Shown in pieces: positions 21,200-33,185 of a stretch of DNA of 64,000 bases. A program made the translations under genes and the position numbers. The stretch lies in assembly GCA_012934845.2 (NCBI GenBank), contig WNNJ02001774.1, positions 1-64,000 on the forward strand, in the 5' to 3' direction. This stretch comes from Pomphorhynchus laevis. Its lineage: Eukaryota; Acanthocephala; Palaeacanthocephala; Echinorhynchida; Pomphorhynchidae. Under the pieces are notes generated by a model. It made no database searches, was not told where the DNA came from, and worked only from the letters and a program-made list of their open reading frames with translations. How positions within the stretch are numbered: position 1 is the stretch's first letter; each line of letters starts with the position of its first letter.

Positions 21200-22351
21200 C
21201 CTCAAATGGGCCAATATACATTTAACATTGTTATGTATTATTATTTATTCTAAAACATTAGAATCATCCATCCGTTCGGATCCACGACTATATGGGTGAC
21301 CCCTAGTCGACCGGCACCCTCTGATTGCATGTGAGGCAGCACGACACAGCAGCAAACTTATGGACCTTCTGAGGCCACACAGGCATTCAGCATAGCTTTT
21401 ATTCCCACGTGATGAACGCAATCGAGCAATTGTCCTGAGCAAAACCATGGCGTCGGGTCCCGCAGCACCAGAAGCCGTGAACACCAGCGGCATAAATCTA
21501 CTCCTTTCGATATCGATGATACGTTCCGCGTATTTTGATCTTTTTCTCGCTTCATGAAAATCAAATGCAGCTTTTCTCGTAGACGCACACGATGGAGCAA
21601 AATGGTTGAAAACCGTAACGTCAAAGAACGTTCGCTCATATCTGGCGTCAGAAAGCCCAATGCAGACGATGTCGAGTCGCGCGTCGTCACTTCGACAAGT
21701 GACCCGATGATCAAAACAGTGATCACTATCTACCCGTTGTAATATCGGTTCGACACCAACCCCAGTACACACCTGTGATATTTCGGTGGCCAAGAAATCG
21801 CGTAAGGCGTTATGCCTTGTTATTACAACACCTCCTCGCTTGCACGAAAGCAAATGTGGGAGTTTCGCATCATCACCACACACACACTTGTCCTTGGGAA
21901 TCCCGATAGGGTCAAAGCCATATCGCAACGCAAGAGCATCTCTGAATTCATGTGGACACAAATGACTGAATTCAGCTTTCACTGGAACTGCACTAATCCA
22001 AGAGGAAGCACCCTGTCCCAGTGCAAATTCCAGGGCTTGATGCATTGAGGCGGGTAAGATTGATCGAATGTATGCCAAACGCTCATCCACAACTTTTTGT
22101 CGTTCTTGATTCAACTCTTTTGTCAAGTTATTCTGAGCATCCCTGAGAAGATCACCTTGTAGCCCACTATCAAATGTTTTACAAAATTTTTTCGAGCTTT
22201 CGAACTCGGTCAAAGCTGCGCTTACTGGATCAACAATGCCCATTCCACCCTTTGAAATTGGTGACGAAATCAACGCGTGCATAACTGAGTTTAGATCTTG
22301 ATCGAAAAGTGAGGGAGCCAAACCACTGAATATAGTATCCCGTAAGGACAA
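21200..22351 (-). CDS. LINE C-terminal polyprotein piece with zinc knuckle and restriction-like endonuclease
   Basis: A 368-codon minus-strand frame (21245-22351), the largest in the window and clearly richer in G+C than its surroundings. It begins without ATG, at the truncation point of the element. Visible parts: SKGGMGIVDPVSAALTEFES (around residues 33-52, end of the RT/thumb region); CVCG...HLLSC..GG...RHN (about 156-181, zinc-knuckle-like); ARLDIVCIGL and FFDVTVFNHFAP (about 222-253, RLD/DV pair of a PD-(D/E)XK-type nuclease); HEARKRSKYAERIIDIERS; and a C-terminal Cys/Arg-rich IRGCRSTRGH. Animal LINE proteins with this ending are familiar to me from corals and other invertebrates. No internal stop is present, so insertion looks recent relative to the two relatives at 14.8 and 17.3 kb. 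The 3' non-coding end contains ATTTGAGGGAACC (21190-21210). Confidence 0.85.
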
Positions 22352-22354
22352 ATA

Positions 22355-22600
22355 CAGATCCGTATTTGTTTATACAATTTATATTTATATCAAGTTAAAA
22401 TTAAATATTGAAATTTAAATAAAAGTCAATTGTTATGAATTGACTAATAAATAACAGACGATGTATTCGAATAAGGATTAGAGGTAATCAAGAGGAACTG
22501 GTATGCTATCTGGTTTCGGTCGCAATTCCTTGATTAACATTGCAGCGGGGACAAATACGTTCTAAGGACTTCTTCCACTGATAAAATTTGATTATCTAGT
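22355..22600 (-). repeat. PLE 3' tail interrupted by the LINE
   Basis: TTATACAATTTATATTTATATC, the hairpin AGTCAATTGTTATGAATTGACT (22420-22445) and AGAGGAACTGGTATGCTATC occur immediately right of the LINE's truncated 5' end. The LINE therefore probably landed in a pre-existing PLE tail. The pseudoknot arms are degraded (TGGTATG versus CATTGCA). Confidence 0.6.
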
Positions 22601-24850
22601 TGGTCAAATTAATAATATTATTATTTTTTAAATTAATAATATATATTTTAATAAATAATAATAAATAATATTTGTTTATTACTAAATAATATATTAATAA
22701 ATAATTTTTTATAATGTTTGGGAATAATTCTTTTTTAATAAATATAATCGCAAAGCTTGCACTCAAATGAAAATAATAATTTGAGTGGATAACTGATAAT
22801 GACTTTTTTGTCGTCAGTTCGTTCTAGATAAATTGAACGAGTTAAGATCGGCGTTAAAATATCATCTATCTTTGTGCATTAACATGTGCACTAAATTTAC
22901 ATAATGACCAACATGGTGAAGATATATTTAATTATTAAATAATTAAATTAAATATTATTTTACTAAACATTAATAAATATTGATTGATATGATATTCATT
23001 ATATTTAATCAATAAAATAATTAATTTTACAATTTATCACCAATAAATTTTGAATTTTACGTCATTATTTATCAGGTTTTCTATTTTCGTAACAATCCTA
23101 AAGATTTTGCTAATTCATAACGGAAACAAATTTGCAAATTTTGTGATAAAAATATGTAATCGAGGGTAATAATAATAGTAAGATCTCAATAATATTTTAT
23201 TGAGGTCTTACATTGCGCAATCTTAAACTATTACGTTGCTAAGTCTTTTATCAATAATCTCTATAAATTATTAGAAAAATATGAGCTTTTCTTTTCGATC
23301 TACGTAAACGAATCGAATTAAGTTATGATCTGGTTACAATCACTTTTGTTTTTCTAAAGTCGTATGTACAATCGCTTAATATACTCCGCTGAACCGAGTC
23401 ATACAGTAACTGTATGACTAGTTCATATTATTAATCAATTTATTAAAAATTGAATTTTATTTTAACTTTGTGATTAATCAGATTAACTTAGTAATTAATC
23501 AGATCAGATAACTGAGACTACGTAATTTATACTATATATAACTGAAAAATAAAGATAAATAATAAATAATTATATAAGATTTTATACAATTTATATTTAT
23601 ATAAAAAATTTTAAAGAATTTATTTTTTTTATTAATTCAAAAAACGTAATTTTAAAAATGCTAAATGTGATCAGATTTATACAAATTAGATCGGATGACT
23701 GAGTCTAATTATAGTTATATAGTCTAATTATAGTTATATTTTAGATTTTATAAAATTTTAAATTTTAACTTGAGTAATTTTAATTTTATTATTATAGGTA
23801 CATCGACCAGGTAAGCACATTCCTTGTGAATTCGGAAAAAGAAAAAAATTGTATAAAATCTTATGTAATTATTTATTATTTATAATTATTTATTTAATAC
23901 GTAGTCTACGTATATATAAAATACGTAGTCTACGTATATATGAAATACGTAGACTCAGTCATCTGATCTGATTACAATTAATACAATAAAAACTTAAACA
24001 CTTAATTATCAATTAAGTTTTTATATCACAGTTGACTTAATTGTTAATTATCTTTGTGGTTAACTCACACAAAAGCAAACGGTAAAGTGTGAAATTCATA
24101 TCTAATTATTTCTAGTAATTATTTAAAAATTTATAATACAAAATATTTTACAGTATAAATATAAAAAATATTGATTAGAAAATAATTATTTTCCTAGTTA
24201 ATTAAATTATAAAATATTAATTAAATATTAATAATATTTATTATTATGATTTATAAGCAGTAAAAGTTATATTGGACGAATATGTTGTACAAATGGATTC
24301 TAACCTTTTTCAAATGAATTGTTTATTTATTAAGCAATATGCAATAAAACATAATAGAATATTGCTTACTAAAATTATGGATTTTTCTCCATTCTGAAAA
24401 TAAAGTTTAAAAATTAAATTATTTTTGTCATTTAAAGTTTTATTTAAATATAAAATTTAAGAAAAGATTAAAATGACGAAAGATAAAAAGATATAACATT
24501 ATTAATAAGAGATGTTATAAAAGTATTTTTAGTGGAAAATATTTTCCTGGATTGCAATTTGAACAATTGCAATTATAACAAATAATATGAGCATTATTTG
24601 TATTCTAAATGTTTGTATTCATAAATCAGAAAGGTAGTAACATATCTTACTGAACACAAGCAAACAGTCAACAGACATTTACTAACTTTTTCAACCTAAA
24701 GTAAAACAGCTGCACGAAAAGCTTCTGAAAGTTGTCTGCAAGTCTAGGTAACTATTTAGTATGCTTTCATTTCGAATTTCTGCAAGTCTAGGTAACTATT
24801 TAGCTATCTTTTCGAATTTTGTATCTCAACTTTACTTTTTTAAAAGCTGC
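22600..24850. other. AT-rich DNA with scattered PLE tail shreds
   Basis: No gene. Pieces of tail end (TCAGATCAGATAACTGAG, TACGTAGACTCAGTCATCTG, short ATTTATTATTTATAATT runs) occur at about 23425-23600, 23670-23720 and 23860-23970. CTGCAAGTCTAGGTAACTATTTAG occurs twice near 24739 and 24781. Confidence 0.55.
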
Positions 24851-24858
24851 AATAAAAC

Positions 24859-25221
24859 ATGCATTCTTTATATTCAACGGAATTACAACAAACGTTTTTG
24901 ACACAGATTTACTCTAGCTTTATATATCCAATGAATTCATCTGTTCTTGGATACTCTTATCATTTTAGTTTATGCTCCAAAGAAACATTTTTAATTTTTA
25001 AATTTTCGTTATACCGGCTAAGCACATATTTTGTTGTTCATTATATTGTGTGTTGTTCAATTGCATCTTTAAAATGTTGGTCGTTCAACATCAAAATATC
25101 TTTAAGAAGTTATACTTTCTATAATGTTGTCTATCAAGTTAGTAAAAATATTCGCTCCGATGATAAACTGTCAAAGTTGGCTTGCAATAAAAATTTCACA
25201 AAGTTATGCCTGACAACTTAA
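24859..25221 (+). CDS. Hypothetical 120-codon open frame
   Basis: ATG-started frame, rich in Ser, Tyr, Phe and Ile, with several Cys (SLCSKETF, YIVCCSIASLKCWSF). Hydrophobic segments are present but no clear domain or signal peptide. It stands out for length in this AT-rich DNA but may be chance; the opposite strand has no long frame here. Confidence 0.2.
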   Translation: MHSLYSTELQQTFLTQIYSSFIYPMNSSVLGYSYHFSLCSKETFLIFKFSLYRLSTYFVVHYIVCCSIASLKCWSFNIKISLRSYTFYNVVYQVSKNIRSDDKLSKLACNKNFTKLCLTT

Positions 25222-25918
25222 GATTAAGCGTTAGTTTGCTAAATGAGAAGGTTACATATTTATAAAACAGCCTAGAATAAAAGTTACGAAACATTTCAGA
25301 ACACACTATACATATATGTAGTATTATAGGCAATATTGTCAAGGATAGTTACACATATCGAAAAAATTTGTCAATATTCCGATATAATTGTCATGCAGCA
25401 AGTATTTTCATCGGTTTTAATCATTTGGATCAAATTTTATCAATTGAAGGTAAAAAGTCTAAAATGGATTAATGATAGGACAGCAAGTGTTTGCGTCACT
25501 ATATATATATATCTGTTGAAATAGTGCAATGTGCATTAACTACAGTTTATACATTTGAATAATAAAGGTAATAAGTCTGTTTCAAATGTACATATTAATT
25601 AAATTCATAATTGAAGACGCTTGGCTTCAGCCTTTAGACTCTATAAACTTTTAGTTGAAAAGTTATATTATTAATTTATAATCTATAAATATTTAATTAT
25701 AAAATTAAAAAATATTCGTTATTAAATCATTATCATGTTATTTTAGTTAACGAAGAACATGAAGTTTACAGTTTTAATTATAAAATAAACGATGCAAGCT
25801 TTAAATCACCATCTAACTTATGCATTAATGATATTATAATATTATATTATGAATAATATAATAATATAATAATATCAATTAATATTATTAATTGATAGAT
25901 CTATTTATTTCGTTTTTT

Positions 25919-26113
25919 AAATAGTTGATAATGAACCATTATTGATAAAGAAATATTGGAGCTGGAACAAAGAAAGAAGAAAAATGTCTATTTGATATTT
26001 CGTTCACCTCTGTTAGCATTTTCAGAAAATTACCTCTGAACATCGTAATTTTCTGAAGATGCTAATAGAGGTTAGCGAAATATAAAATAAAAAAATATCC
26101 TTTTTTCGATCCA
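25919..26113. mobile_element. Palindromic MITE, about 195 bp
   Basis: The left arm starts ATAGTTGATAATGAACCATT and passes through GAGCTGGAACAAAG, TTGATATTTCGTTCACCTCT and GTTAGCATTTTCAGAAAATTAC. After a short centre the right arm returns GTAATTTTCTGAAGATGCTA, AGAGGTTAGCGAAATAT and ends near TTCGATCCAAG, lacking its outermost 40 bp. Confidence 0.75.
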
Positions 26114-26119
26114 AGTAGA

Positions 26120-27780
26120 CGGTCGTCAAATGGTGCGTGGGGATTTCTGGTAAATCGTACAAATCTCGTTTGCAATGCATCCGCTTGACTAGTGTTAGAT
26201 CCCGACCTCGTTAAAATGTGGCACATGATTTGAAAACGTGATGGCTACCCTATTGGTGCCGTTGAGGCTTATTTAAGGTATGGATACAGAGGTACAGATA
26301 TCATAAGTTTGGTTTAGGTCATACGTTTTGGATAAAATAGTTTGAACATTTTAAATTTCAATCATGATTATGATAGCAGGAGCTATCGAAATATTGTACT
26401 GGTAAATAAAGGGTAATTTTTTCTTCCCGTTCCTTTCAAACTATCTACTTAAAAATATATATAATATTATAGATATTATAATATTATGATAATATCAATT
26501 ATTATTAATTGATATTACTCTTCAAAAAGGCTTGATAAGGCTTGCTATATACTTATAGTCTTTATAAGTAATATTATAATACTTATATAACACAATAAAT
26601 ACATAATCTCCTTCCATTTTCGATTAGATAGTTTTAAAAGAACGAAGAAGCAAAATTAACCCTTATTTAATCATCATTCAACCTCCCTGCCGTGCTTCAA
26701 ACGCCAAATCCGATCCAATTTAAACAATTTATCTGTTTAACGTTTGCTGTTTGTTAGTTATCAAACTTCTAACCGTGCAGCTGGCACGCATTTGCGACGT
26801 TAAATAAATTATTATTGGAGTGTCTCATTATTCGAAATTCATTATACGCAATTTATAGACGGTTAGGCAATGTCCACAACAATTTGTATCTCTAAATATA
26901 AAAAAATATTATAATACATAATAGTAAATATATTATCATATATAATATTATTAAAATATTATAATAATATTAATTATTATTAATTGATTTTACTTTTCAA
27001 AAAGCGATATCTTTGTGACACATTTTTGTAAATTACTTCAGTTTTAATTGTTTTGAAATACTATCACTCATGATATCGTCAATATTTTTTCAATTTTATA
27101 ATAAAATAATAGGTGGCTTCAATCGGTCATTTAATTTTTAAATCGTCAATGTTATTTTACGCTGTCGATAATGACCAAAAGCGGTTTTATAATCATACGA
27201 ACACTTTCTTTTAATTAATTTAATGTGCATTATGAAAAGAAAATTGGTATTCACAAAAGTTCTAAAAATCTCTGTCAAAGAGTTCTAAAGGTTCCAAAAA
27301 GTTCTAAAAGTATCTGCCACTGATTGCGCTGTCATGCGTCAAAATGTTTGAAGGTGAAAATTTAATTTGTTGCAAGCTGATCAGAAGAAACATTTAAGCA
27401 AATTTCTAGTCACGGAAATTTGATCAAATTGGTGGAGAGACGTTATTTAACCACCATGTAAACTAGATGGGAAATTACTAAAAAAACAATTAATTCTTTA
27501 CTATTAGCAAATGTCGAGATGTTAATGTGTGCATACTAAGTTTATTTAAGATCTGAAATATGTAGTAAAGAACTACTAATGGTCGAAAATAAGATGATAA
27601 AGAGCTGGCATTATTGTTGTTTCTACCTTTTTGTAGTTTTCCTGCTTATGTTTTTCTGATGTAGATATATTCCATTAATGTAATTACGTTTGTTACCAAT
27701 GTAGTTTGATAAATGAACAAATTTTCAACATAACTTGGAGTTGGATAATAAAAACTTTAACATTTATTTAAGATTTTTGA
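26120..27780. other. No recognised gene
   Basis: Mixed AT-rich DNA. GC-normal islands at about 26110-26340 and 26660-26830 look like decayed inserts; the second ends with GGCACGCATTTGCGACGTTA, the motif also found in the satellite blocks. No splice-consistent coding seen. Confidence 0.45.
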
Positions 27781-27784
27781 TTTA

Positions 27785-28110
27785 TAAATTTATTTAAGTG
27801 GTGAAGAGTGAGTTGAGTCTTCGGGCGAAGCTGTTGGTTTACCGCGCAATCTTCGTTCATATCTTAACCTATGGTCATGAGCTTTGAGTTATGACAGAAA
27901 GGATTATGTCTCGCATAGAATACAACCGAAATGAGGTTTGACCGAAATTAGGTTTATTCGTAGTGTGGCCGGTCTTAGCCTTTGAGGTAAAGCTAGGAAT
28001 TCGGCCATCCGGGATAGATTCGTAATCGCAGCTTCTACTCATCAAAGAAAGTCAGTTGAGGTGGATAGGACACATTATGAGCATTTCTGAGGATCACCTT
28101 CCTCGGACGA
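27785..28110 (+). pseudogene. LINE RT C-terminal fragment, decayed
   Basis: The plus strand encodes KSELSLRAKLLVYRAIFVH then ILTYGHEL.VMTER (one stop), IRFIRSVAGLSL, AIRDRFVIAAS. In a shifted frame come KESQLRWIGHIMSISEDHLP. This is the familiar C-terminal tail of an animal LINE RT (consensus roughly AKL.VFRAIFVPTLTYGHE.WVMTER ... SQLRWFGHV.RM...LP). At least one stop and one frameshift near 28040 separate the pieces. Both ends are truncated. Confidence 0.75.
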
Positions 28111-28354
28111 ATAACGATGTAATTTGGTTTCATATTTTTAAGCCGTCAGCGTACATCAGTGATGGCGAATTGATCACATTGGGAAGCTCATTTACATACA
28201 ACAAGAGCAAAAGGGGTGAGAGAGGAGAGCCCCGTGGAACATTACAGGTAATTTAAATGGCTGTGGAAAAACGTCCATCATGGCGAACATAAAATTTAAT
28301 GTGTGCATACTAAGTTTATTTAAGATTATCATTGTTATAGTCACATGCAATTGA

Positions 28355-28405
28355 ATAATCCTTGATAATGGTGTGCCCACGTGGCACCGAAATATCGGAT
28401 CTTAA
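28355..28405 (+). ncRNA. Hammerhead-like ribozyme core with U3/A8
   Basis: TTGATAA (28362-28368), then a stem-loop GGTGTGCC / GGCACC around CACGT (28370-28388), then GAAA (28389-28392) and TATCGGATC. This is the order CUGANGA - stem II - GAAA of a type I hammerhead, as carried by many PLEs. C3 is U and G8 is A, a joint change that would keep the 3-8 base pair. A related copy on the opposite strand at 38.97 kb has the same two changes. Stem III would be very short; stem I is weak. Activity is unproven. Confidence 0.45.
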
Positions 28406-28409
28406 TGGC

Positions 28410-29610
28410 TCTTCGATCTAAAACATAGCATTCTTTGTAGATTATGACAAAACTTTAATTGATAACTTTTAGATTTGTAATATCAATTATTCCTTAATCT
28501 TATTGTAATAAGTTTATTTTATTAGAACTTTTAACTTAAACTTGTGAATTTTATATTTTTATCACTCAGATTTTTCAGTAACATCCGCTCATACCATGTT
28601 TCTGGGTCACTAGCATGGAACCGCTTTCTCATTGACATTCACTCATATTTCTTCTTTCAAACATTTAAACAGCTCATTTAATTCACCTTTTCTTCCTCGA
28701 TAGTCTGACCTAATCTAGTCAACTCACCAAAAACCTTATTACGCCCTCTTCAACGCGTTATTACGCTGCCGCTCGCATCTTATTTACGCCTCCAAAATAG
28801 AAATCACAAATTTCTATTTTGTTACAATAGGAATTACAAGTAATCAAAAATGTTTTTAGAACTTAATAAATAAAATCTACAAGTTAAATGATAGAATATA
28901 TTAACTATCTCCTTTTTACACACGGATCGCTTTGCCTTTTAAATATCGGCATCCATTGACACGTATTGTCGTTAAGAGGTATTCTATGTAAATGAATAAC
29001 ATCAAAAACAGATGATAATAGTTACATTTAGCTAATTCGTCGAATATTCTCGACACATGATTTAGATTTTTTCTTTGTCATTTAAGCGTACGCCGGCATG
29101 CATTTGATACGTAAAAATAAATCCTTTTTTTACATGATAAATGTACAGGATTTATTAAATTTTTCTAATATTATAATATATTTTTCTAATATAATAATAC
29201 ATATAATATAATATAAAATTGAATGATATTAGTTAAATATTAGTATTAAATTATTAATTATTAGTTCTTAATTACCAATCAAATATTAATAATTAAATAT
29301 TATCTATTAAATACTATCAATTAATTATATTAATATTATATTAACTTAATATTAACATCTCCGATTGTAAGCTATGGTATGAGTGTAGTTTAAAGTGATA
29401 TTATCCTAACCATATTTGGGTAATATCTCCTTGCCAACTTCCAGCAACTTAAATGGGTGTTTTGAAAACGTTATTTTGGTTTATCGAAGAAAGTCTCGTC
29501 ATCCTTATTGGCTTGCCTTATAAAAGTACGTCCTTTAACATTCGAATTTTAGCACACATCCTGACTTTCTGTCTAATTATAATTTTATAATTATCAAGTT
29601 GGCTGTCAAA
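28410..29610. other. No recognised gene
   Basis: AT-rich with a GC-normal stretch at 28570-28830 lacking a coherent frame. GGCATGCATTTGATACGTAA at about 29093 is related to the satellite-associated motif. Confidence 0.4.
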
Positions 29611-29615
29611 ACATA

Positions 29616-29828
29616 GTAGATTCAGTGGATCCACTTTATCGGCTGTTTCCAGCTTATCAGTCAGTGTCCGTCATTATGGAAAACAGTTCAACATTTTTGA
29701 GATTTTCGATTAACGGATACAGCAGAAAATTTTATTTGTACCCTTATGTTTCAAACTTAGCAATTTCTACTTTTGCGGACTCTGTCAAAGATATTTTCTT
29801 AAATGTGGCACATAAATGGATAATATAA
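29616..29828 (+). CDS. Hypothetical open segment, about 70 codons
   Basis: Open from an ACATAG boundary: DSVDPLYRLFPAYQSVSVIM, SSTFLRFSINGYSRKFYLYP, then ADSVKDIFLNVAHKWII and stop. An AG at the left end could be a splice acceptor. The amino-acid mix is plausible for protein but matches nothing I know. Confidence 0.2.
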   Translation, partial: VDSVDPLYRLFPAYQSVSVIMENSSTFLRFSINGYSRKFYLYPYVSNLAISTFADSVKDIFLNVAHKWII

Positions 29829-29829
29829 A

Positions 29830-31530
29830 AATCATATAAAGATATTAATATTTGAATAAAATAAAAATTATTATTAATATTAATAATATTAATAATTTAT
29901 TATTTATTTTATTATTTTATTAATAATAAATTAATAAAATAAATGAAGTAATATTATACTAATAATTTAATATTATAATATTATGAAATAATTTTATAAT
30001 AATATCAATATTATATTAGTATAATATTATATTAATATTATTTTAATGATATTGGAAGAATACATAAAATGTTATTTAATATTATTTAATGCTGTTTGAT
30101 TATTTACATAATCAAATGTATTTTCAGCTAAATTTTTTATCAAAAAATTTAGACAAAATGATGAAATAAAAAAATGTTGAAAAAATATTAAAAAAAATCA
30201 TTTAAAATATTAATGTTAAAAAATTTTAGGAAATAAAGACGGATATTATTTTATTAGTCTTATAAATTCAAGAAATTTAACATTTCATTTAATTTATCTT
30301 TGATAATTTTATTTCGAATTCGAATTAATAACGGATCTGCCAGGCGTACATTAGTTGTGGCGTATATTAGTTATGTAATATATTAGTTATGCTATGCAAT
30401 GTAAATAGCGATTGCATTGCTGTTGTATTTTACTTAAACATATGTTTAATTTGTGTGAGAGACGTAACAACCTTCATTATTATACATTCCCCTTCGTACA
30501 ATGCTGTGAAACATGCGCATTTAGCTTACGAGGTTTACAATAACATTTGAATAACATTTACGAATATTAACCATTTTATTAACCTTCTTTCACATCTAAC
30601 TCAATATCAAATCTGTGGTAAACGCCAAGCTGAAGTAAAGAACCAATACTCTTGACTAAAAACCCAAGGGTGAACAAACTTTTCCACTTTCATATTAGAG
30701 GATATATAGAGATTTTCCCAAATTTATTATATATGTCCAAAATGCAAAATACATAAAATACATACAAATCAATAATATCTTGCTTACGCGAGAGTCAAAA
30801 TTTGGGAAATTATGACTTGAAGATATAATTTACATATTTACTAATCCTGCTTTACAAAAAATATCATTTTTATAAATGATATATATATCATAAATTATCA
30901 TCACTATATTATAAATTAAAATGTTTATGCAAAACTATTATCCGTATAGTTTTGGAATTTTAACTTACAATGTGAGTAATAACAAAATTACAGAATCTAA
31001 AGTAGAATATAAATAAAATATAATATAAAGAAGATATAGTGTAAAGAAAATAAAGTTTTAAATTTACAAATATTTGTGAATATATAATTTATGTCATAAT
31101 ATAAATAACTTATTTCTGTTAATTAATATTAACATAAAATCATTAATATCTACTCACGTATTTATTATTGCTTATTTTAATGTCATAATAACATTCCACA
31201 GTGTATTATTGTATTTTATGCATTAATTAAATAAAATTTAAATAATTTAATCTTCCAAATTATAAGCAAAATATAATATATCTATTTAAATACATCCCAT
31301 TATCTTTAGATTTATAATTTTACAAATCTTATTTAATGCATGTCCGATGCGTTATCAAAAGCCAATAATCAACGCCATGACCGAATCAACTTATCAGGAC
31401 CGATGCGTTATCAAAAGCCAATAATAAATGTCAAATTAAATAAAATGTGAAATTTCTAGAATTTGTACCATTAACAAATTTTCACTGTTTTTTTTTGTAC
31501 AATTTTGGCTGAATTTGCATGATTAAAAAA
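29830..31530. other. AT-rich DNA, one small direct repeat
   Basis: No gene recognised. CCGATGCGTTATCAAAAGCC followed by AATAAT occurs at about 31347 and 31402, a duplication of about 55 bp period. Confidence 0.5.
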
Positions 31531-31538
31531 CTTTTATG

Positions 31539-31755
31539 TATAGAATTATTGAAGCTGGATTAAAAGAAATAAAATAATTTTATTTGATATTTCGTTAACC
31601 TCTGTTAGCATCTTCAGAAGATTACAATTATAATTTTCTGTATTTTGTATTTTCTATATTTTTCCCTATATTTCGCTAGACCCTTTAACCGAGGTTAGCG
31701 AACTATCAAATACAATTTGACACCTTTATTTGATCCAGCTCCAATGATTCTTTAA
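31539..31755. mobile_element. Palindromic MITE copy
   Basis: TAGAATTATTGAAGCTGGAT, TTGATATTTCGTTAACCTCT, GTTAGCATCTTCAGAAGATT on the left. CCGAGGTTAGCGAACTATCA, ATTTGATCCAGCTCCAATGA on the right. It lacks the outermost ATAGTTGATAATGATC part on both sides and carries an insertion at its centre. Confidence 0.65.
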
Positions 31756-31799
31756 AGTTACTTCATCTATCTTTATTTTAAATAAAGACAGATGAAGTA

Positions 31800-32480
31800 A
31801 ATATTGGTCAATTCATAAAAATTGACTTTTATCTTAAATTTCAATTTTTTATTTTAACTTGATTTAAATTATAGAAAATCTTATAACAATTATTTATTTT
31901 ATTATTTAATTATTAAATTTTGATTTATTTATTTAGCATTATTATTTTTATTTGCTTACTTTTATTTATTTATTTTAGTTATTTTATAATTATATTAAAT
32001 ACGTAGACTCTATTAGCTGACTTGACTCAATTTCTATCGTTATATAAATATAAATTGAAAAAACCTTTTATAATTATTTATTATTTATCTTTATTTATAT
32101 ATATCGTATAAAATACGTACACTCAGTTATCTTATTTGATTAAATAATTAAATAATTATAATTTAAATTTAAAATAAAAATCAATTTTTATGAATTGACT
32201 ACTAAATAACATACGATGTGTCAGAATAAGGATTAGAGGTCATCAGGAGGAGTTTTTATGCTATCAGGTTTCGTTCCTAATTCCTCGACCCAGCATACCA
32301 GCGAAACTATTTTTCGCTTAAGAGTTTAAATTTATTTTCAATAACATTTTGTTGATTTATATATTTTACAGATTATATATTTTATAAGATTTTATACAAT
32401 TTATATTAATATCAAGTTAAAATTTAAAATTGAAATTTAAAATAAAAGTTAATTTTTATGGATTGACCCATAATTAATAT
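31800..32480. repeat. PLE tail fragments in both orientations
   Basis: Plus-oriented hairpin and tail at 31800-32000, then minus-oriented TACACTCAGTTATC...hairpin at 32100-32215. A pseudoknot remnant follows at 32235-32310 (GCTATCAGGTTTCGTTCCTA, CCTCGACCCAGCATACCAGC), then another minus-oriented tail start at 32385-32480. Confidence 0.65.
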
Positions 32481-32487
32481 ACGATGT

Positions 32488-32700
32488 TTAAAATAGTTGA
32501 TAATGATCCATTATTGATAAAGAATTATTGGAACTGTATCATATAAAGAAGGAAAATTTTATTTGATATTTCGCTAACTTCTGTTAGCACGTTCAGAAAA
32601 TTACTGAAGATTAATTTTCTGAAGATGCTAACAGAGGTTAGCGAAATATCTAATAAAATTTTGCTTCATTCTTTGATCCAGCTCCAATAAAGGCCTCATT
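32488..32700. mobile_element. Palindromic MITE copy, both arms
   Basis: AAAATAGTTGATAATGATCC ... TTTGATATTTCGCTAACTTC / GCTAACAGAGGTTAGCGAAA ... TTGATCCAGCTCCAATAA. Arms are about 95 bp. The right outermost part is missing, so no clean target duplication can be read. Confidence 0.75.
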
Positions 32701-32889
32701 AGCATCATGAGAGATATTCGGACTTTAATTTATATATAATTAGATATTATATATAAAAAATAAAGATAAATAATAAATAATTATATAATATTTTATACAA
32801 TTTATATTAATATCAAGTTAAAATTTAAAATTGAAATTTAAAATAAAAGTCAATTTTTATGGATTGACTCATAAATAATATACGATGAT

Positions 32890-33085
32890 TAAAATAGTTG
32901 ATAATGATCCATTATTGATAAAAAATTATTGAGATGAATCAAAGTCTGTTAGCATATTCAGAACGTTAAAATCGTAATTATCTGAAGATGCTAACAGAGG
33001 TGAGCGAAATATCAAATAAAATTTTCCGCTTTTCTATGATCCATCTCAAATAATTATTTATCAATTATGGATCATTATCAACTAT
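32890..33085. mobile_element. Palindromic MITE copy, complete ends
   Basis: Begins AAAATAGTTGATAATGATCC at 32891 and ends TTATGGATCATTATCAACTATTT at about 33088, so both outer ends are present. It sits in a PLE tail (hairpin at 32850-32875), after a GATGATT/GATGTTT junction like that of the 32488 copy. Both therefore inserted at equivalent positions of the tail, or the tail-plus-MITE unit was duplicated. Confidence 0.8.
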
Positions 33086-33185
33086 TTAAAATCATTCGGC
33101 AGTGCTCTGGAGCCAATGGTCTGCAGTTATCGAGAAATATAGAGAAAATGAAAATTAAAAAATCGAAATCTAAAATAGCTAATAT

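Noticed and set aside
21358-21726. 122-codon minus-strand frame inside the LINE
   Set aside because: Out-of-frame shadow of the 368-codon frame; only the longer frame has LINE motifs.
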